Source: Marvinbryantia sp. (lineage in GTDB: Bacteria > Bacillota > Clostridia > Lachnospirales > Lachnospiraceae). Taken from it: a stretch of DNA of 6,503 nt. The notes under the pieces are model-generated. The model did not search any database. It was given only the letters and a program-made list of their open reading frames with translations, and was not told the origin of the DNA. The first letter of the stretch is position 1, and each line of letters starts with the position of its first letter. Shown here piece by piece: positions 5,158 through 6,503 of this stretch. The DNA lies in contig JAEDFS010000077.1 of the NCBI GenBank assembly GCA_016297895.1, positions 1 through 6,503 of the forward strand, read 5' to 3'. The position numbers and the translations under genes were made by a program.

Positions 5158-6503
5158 TTACATCAATGGTCTGACTGCATGATATACCTGTCGATATCGC
5201 TCAAATATCTTTTGATACTTCTCATGCATCTCTTTTCTCGGCACATAAGTTACGGTTTCCTCTACCATGTGAACAGCCGCATCCGCAAGATCAGCAAACA
5301 GTCCGATAGCCACTCCTGTCAACATGGCACTTCCAACGGTTCCCGCATCTACTGTTTTCAATGCTGTCATCGGAAGGTTCAGCATATCCGCCTTCATCTG
5401 CATCCAGACAGCAGAGTGCGCGCCTCCCCCGGTCGCATGTAATTTCTGAAAATGGATTCCTGAATTCTTCAGTGCCTGCATGTTCAGGTACATTTCATAG
5501 ACAACACCCTCCATACAGCCACGATAAATGTCCGCTGCGGTAGCAGCCGTTGTAAGTCCTAACACTGCACCCTTTGAACCGGTGTCCATGTATGGCGTTG
5601 CCGCCCCTGCAAAATGCGGAAGAACTAGCAGACCGCTCGGTTCTTCTCCCTCGTGCGTTTCTGCGTACATTTTTTCCAAATATTCATTTACGGAAATGCC
5701 CTGCTCCCCGGCTATCTGTTTTTCTTTTCCGGCTATCGTATCCACACACCACTGCATCAATGCTCCGCCTGTGTAAGAAAATGCATAGGCAACATATTTT
5801 CCCGGTATGACATACGGCACAACGGAAAAATATCCCTCATACATCACATCAATATCAGGTAATTCATCGTAAATCGGAGTCAGGCACTCTACGGTTCCGG
5901 CTCCGTCAACTGCCACCGCCCCGTCAAATGCTCCTGCTCCGACTGCCGCAGCCACCTGATCATGGCTGATGGACACAATTTTCGTATCCTGGGATAAGCC
6001 GGTGCTTTGTGCAGATTTTTGTGTGATCGTTCCTGCCACGGTACCCGTAGGCACCGGTTCTGACATTAGACTTACGTCTATGCCCGCTGCTTCAAATATT
6101 TCCTTACTCCAGCAAAGATTTTTTATATCGAATGCCATCGTGCGTGTGGCAAGCGAATAGTCAATCTGTGCTTTCCCGGTCAGATGATAGACCACATAAT
6201 CTTCCATCAGCAGGATCTTTTTGGTATCAGCATAAACCTCCGGAAGGTGCTCTTTCACCCACATGATCTTTGAAATGCTGTACATTTCATGCGGTCTTAA
6301 TCCCGTAATGTGTGCAATAGAGCTCCCGCCGAGTTTTTCGATCAGTTGCCGGCATTCTTCCTGTCCTCTCGGATCCGTATAGAGCATGGCCGGATGAAGA
6401 GGTTCTCCCGCTTCATCCACACAGACAAAAGTTTCTCCAAAACTGGTCACACCGATTCCTGCAATATCAGGATACTTTTTTGCCATCTCATGAATACATG
6501 CAT
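5158..6503 (-). CDS. FGGY-family carbohydrate kinase, 5' truncated by window edge
   Basis: This is an ATP-dependent sugar or polyol kinase of the FGGY family (xylulokinase, gluconokinase and glycerol kinase relatives). The frame is open to the right edge, with ACIHE preceding the Met at 6486, so that Met is internal. Family proteins are about 500 residues, and roughly 55-65 N-terminal residues with the first phosphate-binding loop lie outside. Numbering from Met 6486, IGVTSFGETFV at 11-21 and YTDPRG at 36-41 are the substrate-side blocks. HDQVAAAVGAGA at 175-186 carries the likely catalytic Asp176, DGAGTVE at 194-200 is a phosphate loop, and TGGGAHSAVWMQMKADML at 352-369 is the adenosine-binding motif. 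The C-terminus is complete. A DUF4432 epimerase-like gene follows 13 bases later in the same operon. The sugar cannot be assigned by eye: the motifs fit several ketose or polyol kinases. Confidence 0.92.
   Translation of the reverse strand, partial: ACIHEMAKKYPDIAGIGVTSFGETFVCVDEAGEPLHPAMLYTDPRGQEECRQLIEKLGGSSIAHITGLRPHEMYSISKIMWVKEHLPEVYADTKKILLMEDYVVYHLTGKAQIDYSLATRTMAFDIKNLCWSKEIFEAAGIDVSLMSEPVPTGTVAGTITQKSAQSTGLSQDTKIVSISHDQVAAAVGAGAFDGAVAVDGAGTVECLTPIYDELPDIDVMYEGYFSVVPYVIPGKYVAYAFSYTGGALMQWCVDTIAGKEKQIAGEQGISVNEYLEKMYAETHEGEEPSGLLVLPHFAGAATPYMDTGSKGAVLGLTTAATAADIYRGCMEGVVYEMYLNMQALKNSGIHFQKLHATGGGAHSAVWMQMKADMLNLPMTALKTVDAGTVGSAMLTGVAIGLFADLADAAVHMVEETVTYVPRKEMHEKYQKIFERYRQVYHAVRPLM

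Noticed and set aside
5179..6160. Several + strand open frames inside the kinase region
   Set aside because: They lie antisense to a well-conserved FGGY kinase, lack ribosome sites and have no protein-like composition.

Overview
The window looks like chromosomal DNA from a low-to-middle GC Firmicute. A gut Clostridia / Lachnospiraceae-type genome is my best guess, from codon use, strong GGAGG ribosome sites, and the style of the transporter, FGGY kinase and DUF4432 proteins. The genus cannot be named from sequence reading alone.

Layout. Positions 1-3385 (+ strand) hold the 3' part of a FecCD/BtuC-type permease (cut by the left edge), its ABC ATPase, and, after a 287-base spacer, two adjacent paralogous class I SAM-dependent methyltransferases of 252 and 253 residues. 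Positions 4161-6503 (- strand) hold an FGGY-family carbohydrate kinase (cut by the right edge) followed by a DUF4432 aldose-1-epimerase-like protein, 13 bases apart and probably translationally coupled. The two units converge.

The roughly 775 bases between them (3386-4160) hold no intact gene. They contain remains of a DJ-1/PfpI-family gene on the - strand (internally deleted and frameshifted) and two pieces of alpha/beta-hydrolase coding sequence on the + strand, in the reverse of the normal order. A strong hairpin at each end (3394-3440 and 4113-4150) looks like a bidirectional terminator. The 1573-1859 spacer also holds debris: an 18-codon - strand stub resembling the start of an XRE-type regulator, with its own GGAGG site embedded in a 14-bp hairpin.

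How the genes may work together. The permease and ATPase form the membrane and energising parts of an importer for a metal chelate, haem or corrinoid. The substrate-binding protein is not visible and may lie upstream. The two methyltransferases may act on the imported ligand or on a metallophore made by the cell; this is inference from position. The kinase and epimerase-like protein fit a small sugar or polyol catabolic operon of unknown substrate. I see no CRISPR array, tRNA, rRNA, insertion sequence or phage gene. The most interesting candidate is the importer plus paralogous methyltransferase pair, and the evidence for it is contextual only.
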